Positions 26,842 through 37,720 of a DNA stretch of 64,000 nucleotides are shown here, piece by piece. Within the stretch, counting starts at the first letter, position 1. Every line of letters begins with the position of its first letter. Origin of the DNA: Segnochrobactrum spirostomi (GTDB taxonomy: Bacteria; Pseudomonadota; Alphaproteobacteria; Rhizobiales; Segnochrobactraceae); contig NZ_VWNA01000001.1 of the NCBI RefSeq assembly GCF_009600605.1, positions 930,001-994,000 on the forward strand. The letters are read 5' to 3'. The notes under the pieces were generated by a model, which saw only the letters and a program-made list of their open reading frames with translations, was not told where the DNA came from and did not search any database. The translations under genes were made by a program, and so were the position numbers.

Positions 26842-28157
26842 CAGCCGTGCCCCTCCCCGACGAGCGACGCATCGATCACCTTGGCCTTGCCGAGCGCGAT
26901 GGTCGGTTTGCGGACCGACACCATGCCGCGCGGCCGCCAGATCATGATGAGCACCATCGCGAACCCGAACACCAGCATGCGGTATTCGTCGAGCCCGCGG
27001 AACGCCTCGAAGCCGCCGATCATGATGACGGAGGCGATGACGACGCCGATCTGGCTGCCGAGACCGCCGAGCACGACGATCGCGAGGATCGTCGCCGATT
27101 CCATGAAGGTGAAGGACTCGGGTGAGATGAAGCCCTGGCGGGTGGCGAAGAACGAGCCGGCGAAGCCCGCGAACATGGCGCCCGTGGCAAACGCCGAGAG
27201 CTTCGTCAGCGTCGTGTTGATGCCGAGCGAACGGCAGGCAATCTCGTCCTCACGCAGCGCCTCCCAGGCGCGTCCGACCGGCAATCGTCGCAATCGGACG
27301 GTCACGAAGGCCGTCAGGAGCGCAAGCGCCAGGATCAAATAATAGAGGAAGACAATGCGGTGGATGGGCGAGAAGGTGAGCCCGAACGTCGCCGCAAAGC
27401 CGCCCGGACCGCGGTCGAACGGAATGCCGAAGAAGCTCGGGCGCGGGATGTTCGAGATGCCGTTCGGACCGCCGGTGAAGTCGATCCAATTGAGCAGCAC
27501 GACGCGGATGATTTCGCCGAAGGCGAGCGTCACGATGGCGAGATAGTCTCCGCGCAGGCGCAGCACGGGGAAGCCGAGCGTCACGCCCCACAAAGCGGCG
27601 AGGATGCCGGCGACCGGCAGGCAGAGCCAGAACGACCAGCCGAAATATTGCGCAAGCAGGGCGTAGGAATAGGCACCCACCGCGTAGAAGGCGACGTAGC
27701 CGAGATCGAGGAGCCCCGCGAGACCGACCACGATGTTGAGGCCCCAGCCGAGCATCACGTAAGTCAACACGAGGATCGAGGTGTCGATCACGTAGCGGCT
27801 CTTCTCGGGCACGAACGTCATCATGAGGAACGGCAGGAGCACGGCGATCGCGAGCAGCGCCGGGCCGACGAAGCGGCCGACGACCAGCATCTTCGCCTGG
27901 CTCGGCGCGAGCCCCGAGAACAGACCCGTCACCGGCCGGTCGGTCTTGAAGACGAAGAGGTTGAGGAGGAGCCGGCCGACGAAGACGATCGCAACCGCGA
28001 TGCCGACCGCGCCCCAGCGCTGCTGCAAGAGAAGGCCACCGGTGGTGGTGACGGTCTTGAGCCCCAGCAGCGGGCCGGACAAAGCGAGCGCCAACAAGGC
28101 GGCCACGACGGCGTCTTTCAGAGAGGCGCCGAAGCGGTTCTTCACATTCGATGCCAT
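26841..28157 (-). CDS. livM: Branched-chain amino acid ABC transporter, permease
   Basis: A 438-residue membrane protein with about ten transmembrane helices. The long N-terminal part before the core is typical of LivM. Core segments GLNIVVGLAGLLDLGYVAFY and the cytoplasmic coupling region around EALREDEIACRSLGIN identify it. ATG at 28157 starts MASNVKNRF, 5 bp after the livH stop; upstream in-frame codons lie in livH. Confidence 0.95.
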   Translation of the reverse strand: MASNVKNRFGASLKDAVVAALLALALSGPLLGLKTVTTTGGLLLQQRWGAVGIAVAIVFVGRLLLNLFVFKTDRPVTGLFSGLAPSQAKMLVVGRFVGPALLAIAVLLPFLMMTFVPEKSRYVIDTSILVLTYVMLGWGLNIVVGLAGLLDLGYVAFYAVGAYSYALLAQYFGWSFWLCLPVAGILAALWGVTLGFPVLRLRGDYLAIVTLAFGEIIRVVLLNWIDFTGGPNGISNIPRPSFFGIPFDRGPGGFAATFGLTFSPIHRIVFLYYLILALALLTAFVTVRLRRLPVGRAWEALREDEIACRSLGINTTLTKLSAFATGAMFAGFAGSFFATRQGFISPESFTFMESATILAIVVLGGLGSQIGVVIASVIMIGGFEAFRGLDEYRMLVFGFAMVLIMIWRPRGMVSVRKPTIALGKAKVIDASLVGEGHG

Positions 28158-28161
28158 CTGA

Positions 28162-29085
<924 letters not shown>

Positions 29086-29376
29086 AGAACCCACTATCCC
29101 ACGGAAGCTTTTTTGGAAACGTCCGGATTAGCGGGTATCCCCGTCCGGCATCCCCATTTGGTTGAGGTGTAGCAACTTGCGAGCCAGCCGACAATCACCG
29201 CCGGCTGCGTCTTTGGGCTGACGGGCAGGAGGCTGTGGACCGCGGGTGGGAGAGCGGGCGTTCAACTCAAGGAAGCCGCAGCGCGCGCCATGCACGAACG
29301 ATGGGCGAACCCGACCTTCCCCCGTGCGTTGTGCAGAGACCGGCGACGCGCGATGTCCCGGCAAGCGGAGGCGAAA

Positions 29377-29799
29377 ATGGACGCGGATGACAAGGGAAGA
29401 CGCAGCGCGGATCGGGACGAGGAGGCCGGCGGAACCGGGCTCGGCACCGTGATCGTCGGGCGGGGCGGGATCGGCAAGGACGCGCGCGGCGCGATCAGGG
29501 TCGAGCAGGCGATCCTACAGGCCGAGCGGATCGAGGCAATGCTGCTCGACAGCGCGTGGCAGGACCCGCGGACCTTCGACGTCTCGAAGATCGCCATCGC
29601 CCTCGACGGGCCGCCGGAGGGACCGGCAGGCTGGCATATCGACCGCATCGAGCGCGGCGGGACGGGCTACAGCCCCGGCGATTTCGACGGCGGGCAAACG
29701 CCGCCGCACGACCGCTCGTCGGCCTCGGACGGAGAGGTCAGGGCGTTGCTCGATGCGGTCGCGGTGGTGCTGCGCGAAAATTATAGGGCGGTGGCGTGA
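29377..29799 (+). CDS. Hypothetical protein
   Basis: A 140-residue soluble protein with a charged N-terminus and a glycine-rich segment (GTVIVGRGGIGKDARGA) that resembles but does not match a P-loop. Start at 29377 chosen for the GGAGG 5 bp upstream; the frame is open to 29290. No family recognised. It is followed by a convergent orphan gene with a 25-bp gap. Confidence 0.55.
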   Translation: MDADDKGRRSADRDEEAGGTGLGTVIVGRGGIGKDARGAIRVEQAILQAERIEAMLLDSAWQDPRTFDVSKIAIALDGPPEGPAGWHIDRIERGGTGYSPGDFDGGQTPPHDRSSASDGEVRALLDAVAVVLRENYRAVA

Positions 29800-29824
29800 G
29801 CGGCGGTGGCGCGCAACCCCGAGC

Positions 29825-30376
29825 CTAGTGCGCAGGAAAATCGAAATAATAGCGGCCGTTATAGTTGGCGAAGAAGCCGACGAGATCGTCGATGATCACG
29901 TTGGTGAACGTGCTGTTGTGATCGTTCCAGTCGGGCGCACCGAGCCAATAATCGCTCCACGCCGCCGGCGCATGTACCCTCGCGATGCCGTGTCCGTCGG
30001 CATCATGCCAGACGGGACCGGTGTCACCGAAGGAACAGGCCCAGTCGGTATCCGGATTCGTGCCTGGGACGATGACATGGTAGCAATAGGCAATATCATT
30101 GATTTGCTGCCAGATCGTTTGCGCGATGACTGCATCGGTCGCGTAAATATTGACGGTCGCAGCCGTATTGTCGTCCGCCAGCCATTGGACGAGTTGGCGC
30201 GTCACCGCATGCGCATTGTCGTCGAAATGGGTAAAGGCGCCCCGCTGCGACGTCCCGCACCAAAGCGATACGGGCCGGCACGGTCCGCCGGGTGTCGAGT
30301 AAAAGGCTACCGTCGCGTAATGCGCGTGGTCGACTAGTCCCCATGCGTTCTGCGGAATGTAATAATAGTGGGGCAT
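29825..30376 (-). CDS. Hypothetical protein rich in aromatic residues and His/Asp
   Basis: A 183-residue protein starting MPHYYYIPQNAWGLVDHAHY, with many Trp, Tyr, His and Asp, and four Cys. No signal peptide and no recognised domain. AGAAGGA lies 10 bp before the ATG, supporting the start; upstream in-frame sequence is GC-rich and Arg-heavy. The coding sequence is less GC-rich than its neighbours, hinting at acquisition. Could be a secreted or surface-associated protein exported without a Sec signal, but this is speculation. Confidence 0.6.
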   Translation of the reverse strand: MPHYYYIPQNAWGLVDHAHYATVAFYSTPGGPCRPVSLWCGTSQRGAFTHFDDNAHAVTRQLVQWLADDNTAATVNIYATDAVIAQTIWQQINDIAYCYHVIVPGTNPDTDWACSFGDTGPVWHDADGHGIARVHAPAAWSDYWLGAPDWNDHNSTFTNVIIDDLVGFFANYNGRYYFDFPAH

Positions 30377-30678
30377 GGGGCGCGTCCTTCTGGATAGGCT
30401 GCTCGGCCTGGGTTTCGGTCCATTCGACGCTAAGCGGCCTGCGCCGGGCCGTCGGTGACCTTCGTCACATATCGGGAGGGGCGACGATCCCCCGCTGATC
30501 CTCCCTCCCCATCGTGCTATCGTCGCCTCAGGCCGAATTGACCTGCTCGTGTGGACCCGTCTCGTCCGCGCATGGGCGCCCGGCGCCCGCCGGGTGATGT
30601 CGACGGTCGGGAAACGTCCATCCGTCCGCCGTCGGCTCCGTGCCGCTCGGCGGCTCAACCCAATCGAGGGTCAGATCC
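30377..30678. other. Divergent intergenic region
   Basis: Between the orphan gene and the aldo/keto reductase. No gene, palindrome or clear promoter found. Confidence 0.5.
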
Positions 30679-31728
30679 ATGCAATATCGCCAGCTCGGCC
30701 GTTCGGGCCTGCGCGTCTCCGTGCTCTCCATGGGCACCATGACGTTCGGCGGCACAGGACCGTTCGAGAAGGTCGGCAACGTCGATCTCGCAACCGCCCG
30801 CCGCCAGATCGATCAATGCCTCGAAGCCGGCGTCAACCTGATCGACACCGCCAACATCTATTCCGCCGGCCGTTCCGAGGAGATCGTCGGTGAGGCCCTC
30901 GCCGGCCGCCGGGCCGACGTCCTGATCGCCACCAAGGCGCGGATGCGCACCGGCTCAGGGCCGAACCAGGGCGGCGCCTCGCGCCACCAGATCATTCTCG
31001 AATGCGAGAAGAGCCTGAAGCGGCTCAAGACCGACTATATCGACCTCTATTTCATCCACGAATGGGACGGCGAGACCCCGGTCGAAGAGACCATGGAGGC
31101 GCTCGACACGCTCGTGCGCGCCGGTAAGGTCCGCTATCTCGGCGCCTCGAACTATTCCGGCTGGCACCTGATGAAGGCCCTCGCCGCCGCCGACCGCGCC
31201 CATTGGCAGCGCTTCGTCTGCCAGCAGATCCATTACAGCCTGGAGGCGCGCGAGGCGGAGTACGAGCTCGTGCCGATCTCGCTCGATCAGGGCCTCGGCA
31301 TCATGGTGTGGAGCCCGATCGCCGGCGGCCTTCTCTCCGGCAAATATCGCCGCGGCAAGCCGACGCCGGAAGGCACCCGCGTGCTGGCGAACTGGGGCGA
31401 GCCGCCGATCCGCGACGAAAACCGTCTCTACGACATCGTCGAGGAACTGGTGGCGATCGGCGAGGCCCACGGCGTCTCGGCGGCGCAGATCGCCCTCGCC
31501 TGGCTCCTCGGACGGCCGGCGGTGTCGTCGCTCGTGATCGGCGGACGGACCGAAGCGCAGTTCGCCGACAACCTCGCCGCCGCCGATGTCGTGCTCACGG
31601 ACGAGGAGCGCAGCCGGCTCGACGCGGTGAGCCGGCTGCCGCTCCTCTATCCCTATTGGCACCAGGCCCGCACCGCCCACGACCGTCTCAGCGCCGCGGA
31701 CCGCTCCCTCCTCGATCCTTATCTCTGA
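30679..31728 (+). CDS. Aldo/keto reductase
   Basis: A 349-residue AKR barrel using NADPH. The catalytic tetrad is visible: Asp and Tyr in NLIDTANIYSAGRSEE, Lys in LIATKARM, His in LYFIHEWD. NADPH-binding segments near the C-terminus include LAWLLGRPAVSSLVIGG. It resembles the YajO/YghZ/KCNAB branch acting on aldehydes or sugars. Start at 30679 matches the family N-terminus MQYRQLGRSGLRVS. Stands alone. Confidence 0.93.
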   Translation: MQYRQLGRSGLRVSVLSMGTMTFGGTGPFEKVGNVDLATARRQIDQCLEAGVNLIDTANIYSAGRSEEIVGEALAGRRADVLIATKARMRTGSGPNQGGASRHQIILECEKSLKRLKTDYIDLYFIHEWDGETPVEETMEALDTLVRAGKVRYLGASNYSGWHLMKALAAADRAHWQRFVCQQIHYSLEAREAEYELVPISLDQGLGIMVWSPIAGGLLSGKYRRGKPTPEGTRVLANWGEPPIRDENRLYDIVEELVAIGEAHGVSAAQIALAWLLGRPAVSSLVIGGRTEAQFADNLAAADVVLTDEERSRLDAVSRLPLLYPYWHQARTAHDRLSAADRSLLDPYL

Positions 31729-31785
31729 GGGCGCGAGCGGGAACGCCTTCGACCTCCCGCGGCCGGTGCCCCCGGCCGCGGGGGC

Positions 31786-32862
31786 TCATTGCAGCGGCGC
31801 CGGCCGATAGCCGACATAGCCGCCGGCGGCGTCGTAGAGCATGTCGAAGCCGTTGAGGAAGTGGCTACCGGTGTTGACGAAGTTCGGCCGATCGCCGCCG
31901 ACGAGGACGATGCGCGCGGGCGCCATCGGGGAATCGTGCTCGCCGACATCGAAGCTGTAGCGCGCCGCCGGCTGGCCCGGCGGACCGGCCTCGATCGTGA
32001 CCTTGGTCCCGGGGGCGAGGGTTTCGCCGCCGCGCCGCGACCGGGTCAGGCCGTCGCTCGCGGCCGGCGGCACCGTCATGAACATCTCCTTGAGCCCGGT
32101 ATCGACCAGGATCGAGCCGCAGGCGGGCTGGCGGTCGGCGACAATGATGCAGCCCGGCGCACCGTGCCAATCGTCGTTCGCTGCATCACGCTCTAGCTTG
32201 ACGAAGGAAAAGCCCTTGGCCCGTTCGGCGTCGAGGCCGACCCAGACGCCGGTGCGCGTCATCACGTAACCGGGATGCACATTGCCTTCGAGGTTGAGGA
32301 GGGCGTTGGTCTTCGGCTTGCTCTCGGGCTGATGATCGTGCTCGCGGCCGAAGCCGATGCCGAGCATGCCGATGCGCGACGGGCTGTCGTTCGGCTCGCA
32401 CCGCCGGGCGTCCGGCATGCACTCGACGCGATCGACCGCGAGGACCGGGATCGCCTTGGTCTGGACCGACGTTCCGTCGGCTCCGAGGATCGTCACCGGG
32501 GTCACGACCCAGCGCCCGACCATGATCTGGCCGGAGCTCGAATAGGTGAGTTTCGCCGGGCCGAGGACTTGCAGATTGTCGATGCCAGGAATGTGGTTGG
32601 CCGAGAGGACGAGGCCGGTCGAGCCGCTGTCCATGACCACGCGGGTGCGTTTGCCCCCGATCACCACCGCGAGATGGGGCTCGCCCTTCAGCGGCTCGCC
32701 ACCCTCCGGGCCGCGGAAATAGGGCAGGAAGACGGATGGTGCGCCCGCCTCGAAGGTCGGCTCCGCCGCGACAGCCGGCCCGACCACGGCGAAGCCGAGC
32801 AGCCCGGCAGAGACCCCGAGGGCCGCGAGGAAGGTGTTCAGCCCCCGGCCGATCTTATTCAT
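31786..32862 (-). CDS. Secreted pepsin-like (bilobal) aspartic protease-like protein
   Basis: A 358-residue protein with a Sec signal ending AVAA. Two aspartic-protease motifs lie in separate halves: VVMDSGSTGLVL and ILVDTGLKEMFM. The C-terminus HFLNGFDMLYDAAGGYVGY matches the last strand/helix region of pepsin, and IGMLGIGFGR matches the pepsin psi-loop region. The size and two-Asp layout suggest a single-chain A1-like enzyme rather than a retropepsin dimer. Three Cys-bearing loops (VECMPDARRCEP, GCIIVADRQPACG) may form disulfides. ATG at 32877 is an alternative start. Catalytic activity is not certain: the second motif lacks the usual Thr/Ser after DTG. Confidence 0.75.
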   Translation of the reverse strand: MNKIGRGLNTFLAALGVSAGLLGFAVVGPAVAAEPTFEAGAPSVFLPYFRGPEGGEPLKGEPHLAVVIGGKRTRVVMDSGSTGLVLSANHIPGIDNLQVLGPAKLTYSSSGQIMVGRWVVTPVTILGADGTSVQTKAIPVLAVDRVECMPDARRCEPNDSPSRIGMLGIGFGREHDHQPESKPKTNALLNLEGNVHPGYVMTRTGVWVGLDAERAKGFSFVKLERDAANDDWHGAPGCIIVADRQPACGSILVDTGLKEMFMTVPPAASDGLTRSRRGGETLAPGTKVTIEAGPPGQPAARYSFDVGEHDSPMAPARIVLVGGDRPNFVNTGSHFLNGFDMLYDAAGGYVGYRPAPLQ

Positions 32863-33077
32863 TGCAACGACGCCCATTGCTCAATGCCCATGACGATCGC
32901 CCCCCTGTTGGCCGACGCGTGGTCGGCCAAGCGCGGCTCATCCCCCGATGCTCCGCACGCTACCGCCCGCGTACAATTCATCCTCCCACGGTGGCGATGC
33001 CGCAGAGGATCACTATATCAGGCTCGACCCATGACGAGGATGCGAAGGTCGCATCCCAACGAGATGAGGATGGATCG

Positions 33078-34073
33078 ATGAGCTTTCGCAAGCGTTCTCG
33101 CGCAGTGCTCGTGCTGATGGCCCTCGGGCTCGGCACCAGCCTCCTCGCCGTGGACGTGGCGGACGCCCGCCGTGGCGGCAGCTTGGGTAGCCGGGGTGCG
33201 CGCACCTTCCAAGCCCCGGCTCCGACCGCGACGGCGCCGAAGACCACCCAGCCGATCCAGCGCTCGATGACCCAGCCGGGCAACCCGGCAACGGCGGCGC
33301 CGGTCGCTGGCGCCGCGCGCCCGGGCGGCTTCTTCGGCGGCTTCGGCGGGTCCATGCTCCGCGGCCTGATGCTCGGCGGCCTCATCGGCCTCCTCCTCGG
33401 CCAGGGCTTCGGCGGCATCGCCGGCCTGTTCGGCTTCCTCGTCCAGGCCGCCATCGTGGCGTTCGGCGTGATGTTGCTGATGCGCTTCCTGGCGAACCGC
33501 CGGGCGCCCGCTGCCGCGAGCGCCGGTCCCTCGGCCATGCGCAACGACATGTTCGGCGGGCTTGGTGGTGGTCTTGCTGGCGGGCTCGGCAATCCGTCGG
33601 CCAACCCCGGCCCCGCCGCATCCGTCCCCGGCGTCGGCGCCGGCAGTGGGCCGCGTCAGCCCAAGGACGAGCTCGGCCTCGGCGGGGCCGACTTCGACAC
33701 CTTCGAGCGCCTGCTCGGCGAGGTGCAAGGCGCGTTCGGCCGCGAGGATTATGCCGCGCTGCGCGAGCGAACCACGCCGGAGGTCATGTCCTATCTCGCC
33801 GAGGAGCTCGGCGAGAATGCCACCCGCGGCGTCCGCAACGTCGTCAGCGACGTGAAGCTTCTCCAGGGCGACCTCTCCGAGGCCTGGCGCGAGCGCGATG
33901 CGGATTATGCGACGGTTGCGATGCGCTACGAGAGCCGCGACACGATGGTCGATCGGGCGACAGGCGCGCTCGTCTCCGGCGATCCCGACCGGCCGACCGA
34001 GACCACCGAGCTTTGGACTTTCACCCGCCGCCCCGGCGGGGCGTGGAAGCTCTCGGCTATCCAGGAAGCCTGA
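33078..34073 (+). CDS. Tim44-like domain membrane protein
   Basis: A 331-residue protein: signal/anchor (residues 7-30, RAVLVLMALGLGTSLLAV), a Pro/Thr-rich linker, a Gly-rich double transmembrane hairpin (about 90-140), a Gly-rich linker, and a C-terminal Tim44-like domain (about 210-331) with FDTFERLLGEVQGAFG and the end TRRPGGAWKLSAIQEA. Bacterial Tim44-like proteins of this layout are common in alphaproteobacteria; a role in membrane or transport has been suggested but not fixed. GAGGA precedes the start. Confidence 0.9.
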   Translation: MSFRKRSRAVLVLMALGLGTSLLAVDVADARRGGSLGSRGARTFQAPAPTATAPKTTQPIQRSMTQPGNPATAAPVAGAARPGGFFGGFGGSMLRGLMLGGLIGLLLGQGFGGIAGLFGFLVQAAIVAFGVMLLMRFLANRRAPAAASAGPSAMRNDMFGGLGGGLAGGLGNPSANPGPAASVPGVGAGSGPRQPKDELGLGGADFDTFERLLGEVQGAFGREDYAALRERTTPEVMSYLAEELGENATRGVRNVVSDVKLLQGDLSEAWRERDADYATVAMRYESRDTMVDRATGALVSGDPDRPTETTELWTFTRRPGGAWKLSAIQEA

Positions 34074-34165
34074 CGAGCCCGAACGATTATTTTCCGGCGT
34101 GCTGGTGGGCGTGCTCGCGTTTCCGTGATAACCGTCGGCGAAACGCGAAGAGGATTTTGCCTGCC

Positions 34166-34816
34166 TTGCTGAAGCGCCTTGCCGGCACCGCCATCTCGAT
34201 GTGGCTCAAGACCGTCCACGGAACGAGTTCGTTCAAGACCGAGCCCGTCGACCTCTACGCCGAAGTCCGCGACGTCTTCCCCCTCATCATCGCGATGTGG
34301 CACGGGGATGCGTTCATGGCGCCGTTCATGAAGCCGGCCGGCCGCGAGTTCAGCGTCATGGTCTCGCGCCACGGCGACGGCGATATCATCGCGACGACCC
34401 TGGAGGCGCTCGGGACGAAGACGATCCGCGGTGCGGGCGGCAAGCCGAAGGACATCCATCGCAAAGGCGGTGCACAGGCCCTGCGGCAGATGATCCAGAC
34501 CCTCGAATCCGGCAGCAGCGTCGGCATGACGGCGGACGTCCCCAAGGTGGCGCGGCGTGCCGGCCCCGGCATCGTGGCGCTCGCGCGCCTCTCCGGGCGC
34601 CCGGTCGTGCCGGTCGCGGTCGCGACCTCCCGCATGATCCGACTGAACACCTGGGACAAGATGGCGATCTGTCTGCCCTTCTCGCGCGGCGCCTTCGTCG
34701 TCGGCTCGCCGATCTGGATCCCCCGCGAAGGCGGCGAGGCGGAGGAACACCGCCTCGCGGTCGAGATGGCGCTCAATAAGGTCCACGAACGCGCGGCGGA
34801 GATGGTCGTGGCCTGA
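34166..34816 (+). CDS. DUF374 lysophospholipid acyltransferase-like protein
   Basis: About 216 residues of the DUF374 branch of the LPLAT superfamily, which transfers acyl chains in lipid or lipid A synthesis. Segments LIIAMWHGDAFMAPF, VMVSRHGDGDIIATTLEALG, RGAGGKP and VGMTADVPKVARRAGPGIV match the family. No ATG fits the N-terminus; TTG at 34166 with AGAGGA 11 bp ahead is the best choice, and ATG at 34199 is an alternative. Lies 92 bp behind the Tim44-like gene. Confidence 0.8.
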   Translation: MLKRLAGTAISMWLKTVHGTSSFKTEPVDLYAEVRDVFPLIIAMWHGDAFMAPFMKPAGREFSVMVSRHGDGDIIATTLEALGTKTIRGAGGKPKDIHRKGGAQALRQMIQTLESGSSVGMTADVPKVARRAGPGIVALARLSGRPVVPVAVATSRMIRLNTWDKMAICLPFSRGAFVVGSPIWIPREGGEAEEHRLAVEMALNKVHERAAEMVVA

Positions 34817-34931
34817 GGCCGCCGCCGCACGGCATACGAAGTTTCGTGATCCGCCAGGCGGATTGTCTCGCGGCCCGGCATCGGGCAATGATCCGGCGCC
34901 TTCAGCAACCCCTCGCCGACCGGGTCCAAAC

Positions 34932-36137
34932 ATGTCCGCCGAGTTCGCCCGCCGCGCCGTCGTGCTCGGCCTCCTGACCGCCGTTGCGCCTTCGGCGATC
35001 GACATGTATCTGCCCGCCTTCGGCGCGATCGCGGCCCATTTCCAGACGACCGACGCCGAGGTTCAATTGAGCCTCGTCACCTTCTTCGCGGCGCTCGCGA
35101 TCGGGCAGATCCTCTATGGGCCGGTGTCGGACGCGATCGGGCGCAAGAGGCCGATCCTGTTCGGCCTCGCCCTCTTCGTCGCGAGCTCGATCGGCTGCGC
35201 TTTCGCCCCGAACATCGAGACCCTGATCGCCCTGCGCTTCCTGCAGGGCCTCGGCGGCTGCGCCGGCACCGTCGTCACGGTCGCCGTTGTGCGCGATCTC
35301 TACAGCGGCGGCGAGGCGGCGCGGATGCTCTCGCTCACCCTGCTCGGCCTCAGCCTGTCGCCGATCCTCGCCCCGATCGCCGGCGGGGCCCTGATCGCCG
35401 TCGGCACCTGGCAGTGGATCTTCGGCGCCCTCGTCGCCATCGGCGTCCTGATGCTCGGCTTCGTGGCGCTGTTCCTGCAGGAAAGCCTGCCGCCGGCGCG
35501 GCGCAACAAGGTGAGCGTCGGCTCGAGCCTCCTCGCCTTCGCCCGGCTCCTGTCAAGCGGCTGGTTCATGACGGCGACGATGACGGCCGGCTTCACCCAG
35601 GCGGCGCTGCTCTCCTATGTCGGCGGTTCGTCGTTCGTGTTCATGACGCTGCACGGCGCCTCGCCGCTGCTCTACAGCGCGATCTTCGCGAGCAATGCCG
35701 TCGCCATCATCGGCGGCGCCCAGTTCAACGGCTTCCTGATCCGCCGCTTCGGCTCCAAGGCGCTCATCAGCGTGGCGCTCATGGTCTTTCTCGCCGCGGC
35801 GCTCGCCCTCTATCTCGTCGTCGGCCTGTTCGGTGCCGGCTTATGGACGACGGTCGCCCTCATCTTCGTCACCCTCGCCGGCATGGGCCTCATCATGCCG
35901 ACCGCCACGATGCTCGGCCTCGAGCCGTTCGGCGCCATGGCGGGCACGGCCGCGGCGCTCGGCGGCGCGCTCCAGTTCACCACGAGCGCGCTCGCCACCT
36001 TCCTCGTCAGCGCGCTTGCCGACGGCACCGCCCGCCCGCTCGTCGGGGTGATGGCCGCCTCGGCGATCGCCGCGGGCCTCTCCTGGCTCGCCTTCCTGAA
36101 ACTCAGCACCCGCGTCGCCGCCACCAACCCGGCCTGA
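34932..36137 (+). CDS. Bcr/CflA family MFS drug transporter
   Basis: A 401-residue MFS protein with twelve helices. The first helix contains APSAIDMYLPAF and the loop after helix 2 carries GPVSDAIGRKRP, both hallmarks of Bcr/CflA exporters (bicyclomycin, chloramphenicol, sulfonamide type). LRFLQGLGGCAGTV is motif C-like. Start chosen at MSAEFARRAVVLGLL. Probably confers multidrug efflux; the natural substrate is unknown. Confidence 0.9.
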   Translation: MSAEFARRAVVLGLLTAVAPSAIDMYLPAFGAIAAHFQTTDAEVQLSLVTFFAALAIGQILYGPVSDAIGRKRPILFGLALFVASSIGCAFAPNIETLIALRFLQGLGGCAGTVVTVAVVRDLYSGGEAARMLSLTLLGLSLSPILAPIAGGALIAVGTWQWIFGALVAIGVLMLGFVALFLQESLPPARRNKVSVGSSLLAFARLLSSGWFMTATMTAGFTQAALLSYVGGSSFVFMTLHGASPLLYSAIFASNAVAIIGGAQFNGFLIRRFGSKALISVALMVFLAAALALYLVVGLFGAGLWTTVALIFVTLAGMGLIMPTATMLGLEPFGAMAGTAAALGGALQFTTSALATFLVSALADGTARPLVGVMAASAIAAGLSWLAFLKLSTRVAATNPA

Positions 36138-36328
36138 GTGGGCGAAGCACAGGGGCGGCGAAGGCCGCCGGTCGGTGCTGGGAACGCCGCGCGCCCTTTC
36201 GCCCCGATTCCGGCTGAAAATTCGCGTTCTCTCCCTATGATGCGGGCGTGGGATTCGGAGTGGGCCCGGCTCGGCCCGCGAACGTCGCGGTCAGCCGGTC
36301 AATTTGGCCACGAGGACGAGGAGCGGCG

Positions 36329-37018
36329 ATGAAATCCGATGTCGTGCTCGAGATCACCCCGCAGGTCCTGCTCAAGGCCTATGCCTGCGGCATCTTTCCC
36401 ATGGCGGAATCGGCGGACGATCCCGGCCTCTATTGGATCGAGCCGGAGCGGCGCGGCATCCTGCCCCTCGACGGCATGCACATCCCCCGCCGGCTCGCCC
36501 GCACCGTGCGCCAGGACGTCTTCGAGGTCCGCGTCGATCACGATTTCGCGGGGGTGATGGACGGCTGCGCCGCGCCCGCGCCCGGCCGCCGCAAGACCTG
36601 GATCAGCGGCCGCATCCGCAAGCTCTACGGCGACCTCGCCGCGCTCGGCCATTGCCATTCGGTCGAGTGCTGGCAGAACGGCGCGCTCGTCGGCGGGCTC
36701 TACGGCGTGCGGCTTGGGCGCGCCTTCTTCGGGGAGAGCATGTTCACGCGGGTGCGCGACGCCTCGAAGGTCGCGCTCGTCCACTTGGTGGCCCGGCTCG
36801 CGGCCGGCGGCTTCACGCTGCTCGACACCCAGTTCATCACCGACCACCTCGCGAGCCTCGGCGCGATCGAGGTGAGCCGCCGCGATTACCAGAAGCGGCT
36901 CGATGCGGCACTCGACGGGTTCGGCGATTTCTTCGCCCTGCCGGCGACGGCGAGCGGCGCGGACGCCCTCGCCGCGCTCGGCCTCGATCAATCCTCGGGC
37001 GGCTCGGTCGCGTTCTGA
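36329..37018 (+). CDS. aat: Leucyl/phenylalanyl-tRNA--protein transferase
   Basis: A 229-residue enzyme that adds Leu or Phe from aminoacyl-tRNA to N-terminal Arg/Lys, marking proteins for ClpSAP. Family segments: [23 protein letters not shown], and [18 protein letters not shown]. Start at 36329 has AGGAGCGGCG just ahead. Its 3' end overlaps the convergent DUF2155 gene by 31 bp, a pairing often seen in this order. Confidence 0.96.
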   Translation: MKSDVVLEITPQVLLKAYACGIFPMAESADDPGLYWIEPERRGILPLDGMHIPRRLARTVRQDVFEVRVDHDFAGVMDGCAAPAPGRRKTWISGRIRKLYGDLAALGHCHSVECWQNGALVGGLYGVRLGRAFFGESMFTRVRDASKVALVHLVARLAAGGFTLLDTQFITDHLASLGAIEVSRRDYQKRLDAALDGFGDFFALPATASGADALAALGLDQSSGGSVAF

Positions 37019-37539
37019 TCCGGCGTCGCGGTCCCGGAGGGGACCTCCGGCCGCGGCTCGGGCATCGGATACCAATCCGGCGGGCGCTTGATGACGTCGA
37101 TGATCTCGCTCGCGAAACGCGAGGAATCGAAGCCCTGGGGCGGGGGAACGTCGGAGGCGACTTTGCAGTCCGTCAGCCACACGTCGTAAATCGGGTGATC
37201 GACGGCGTTGAGGCCGGGGCTCGCGGCGAACATCCAGCCGGTGAAGATGCGCTGGATCTTGTTGTCGAGGGTGATCTCGTCCACCTCGACGAAGGAATCC
37301 GTCTGCGGCGCCTCGGTCGAGGGGCGCGTATAGCAGGCCTTCGGCGTGATGCGCAGCGCGCCGAACTGCACCGTCTCGTCCATATAGACGTCGAACGAAA
37401 TGATGCGCCCGGTGATCTTGTCGAGCCCGGAGAACACCGCAATGGGGTTCGAGATCTTGTCGTCCGCCTGGACGGCGGGTGCCGTGGCGCCGAGCGTGGC
37501 GCCCGCGAGCGCCACCAGGCCGATAATGCTTGACCGCAC
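36988..37539 (-). CDS. DUF2155 domain secreted protein
   Basis: A 183-residue protein with a signal-like start ([16 protein letters not shown] then AVQA) and the DUF2155 core: [30 protein letters not shown], and [28 protein letters not shown] at 37539 is chosen for GGAGGA 9 bp upstream; GTG at 37587 is an alternative. The C-terminal tail is Pro-rich. Function unknown; conserved beside aat in many Hyphomicrobiales. Confidence 0.9.
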   Translation of the reverse strand: MRSSIIGLVALAGATLGATAPAVQADDKISNPIAVFSGLDKITGRIISFDVYMDETVQFGALRITPKACYTRPSTEAPQTDSFVEVDEITLDNKIQRIFTGWMFAASPGLNAVDHPIYDVWLTDCKVASDVPPPQGFDSSRFASEIIDVIKRPPDWYPMPEPRPEVPSGTATPDQNATEPPED

Positions 37540-37720
37540 GCCGATCCGTCCTCCGCGGGGTCCCGACCGAAAACGCCGCCGTGACACCGGCCGCTCGGGA
37601 TCGGATCGCTGATTATCACCCGCTTTTGGCGCTGGAAAGGCGCAAAGCCGGCGGAGCGGCGGGCGCCGCGCCCTTTTCGCGCGGCTGTGTCCGGCCGGTC
37701 GTCCCGGTGCCGCGCCGTGA

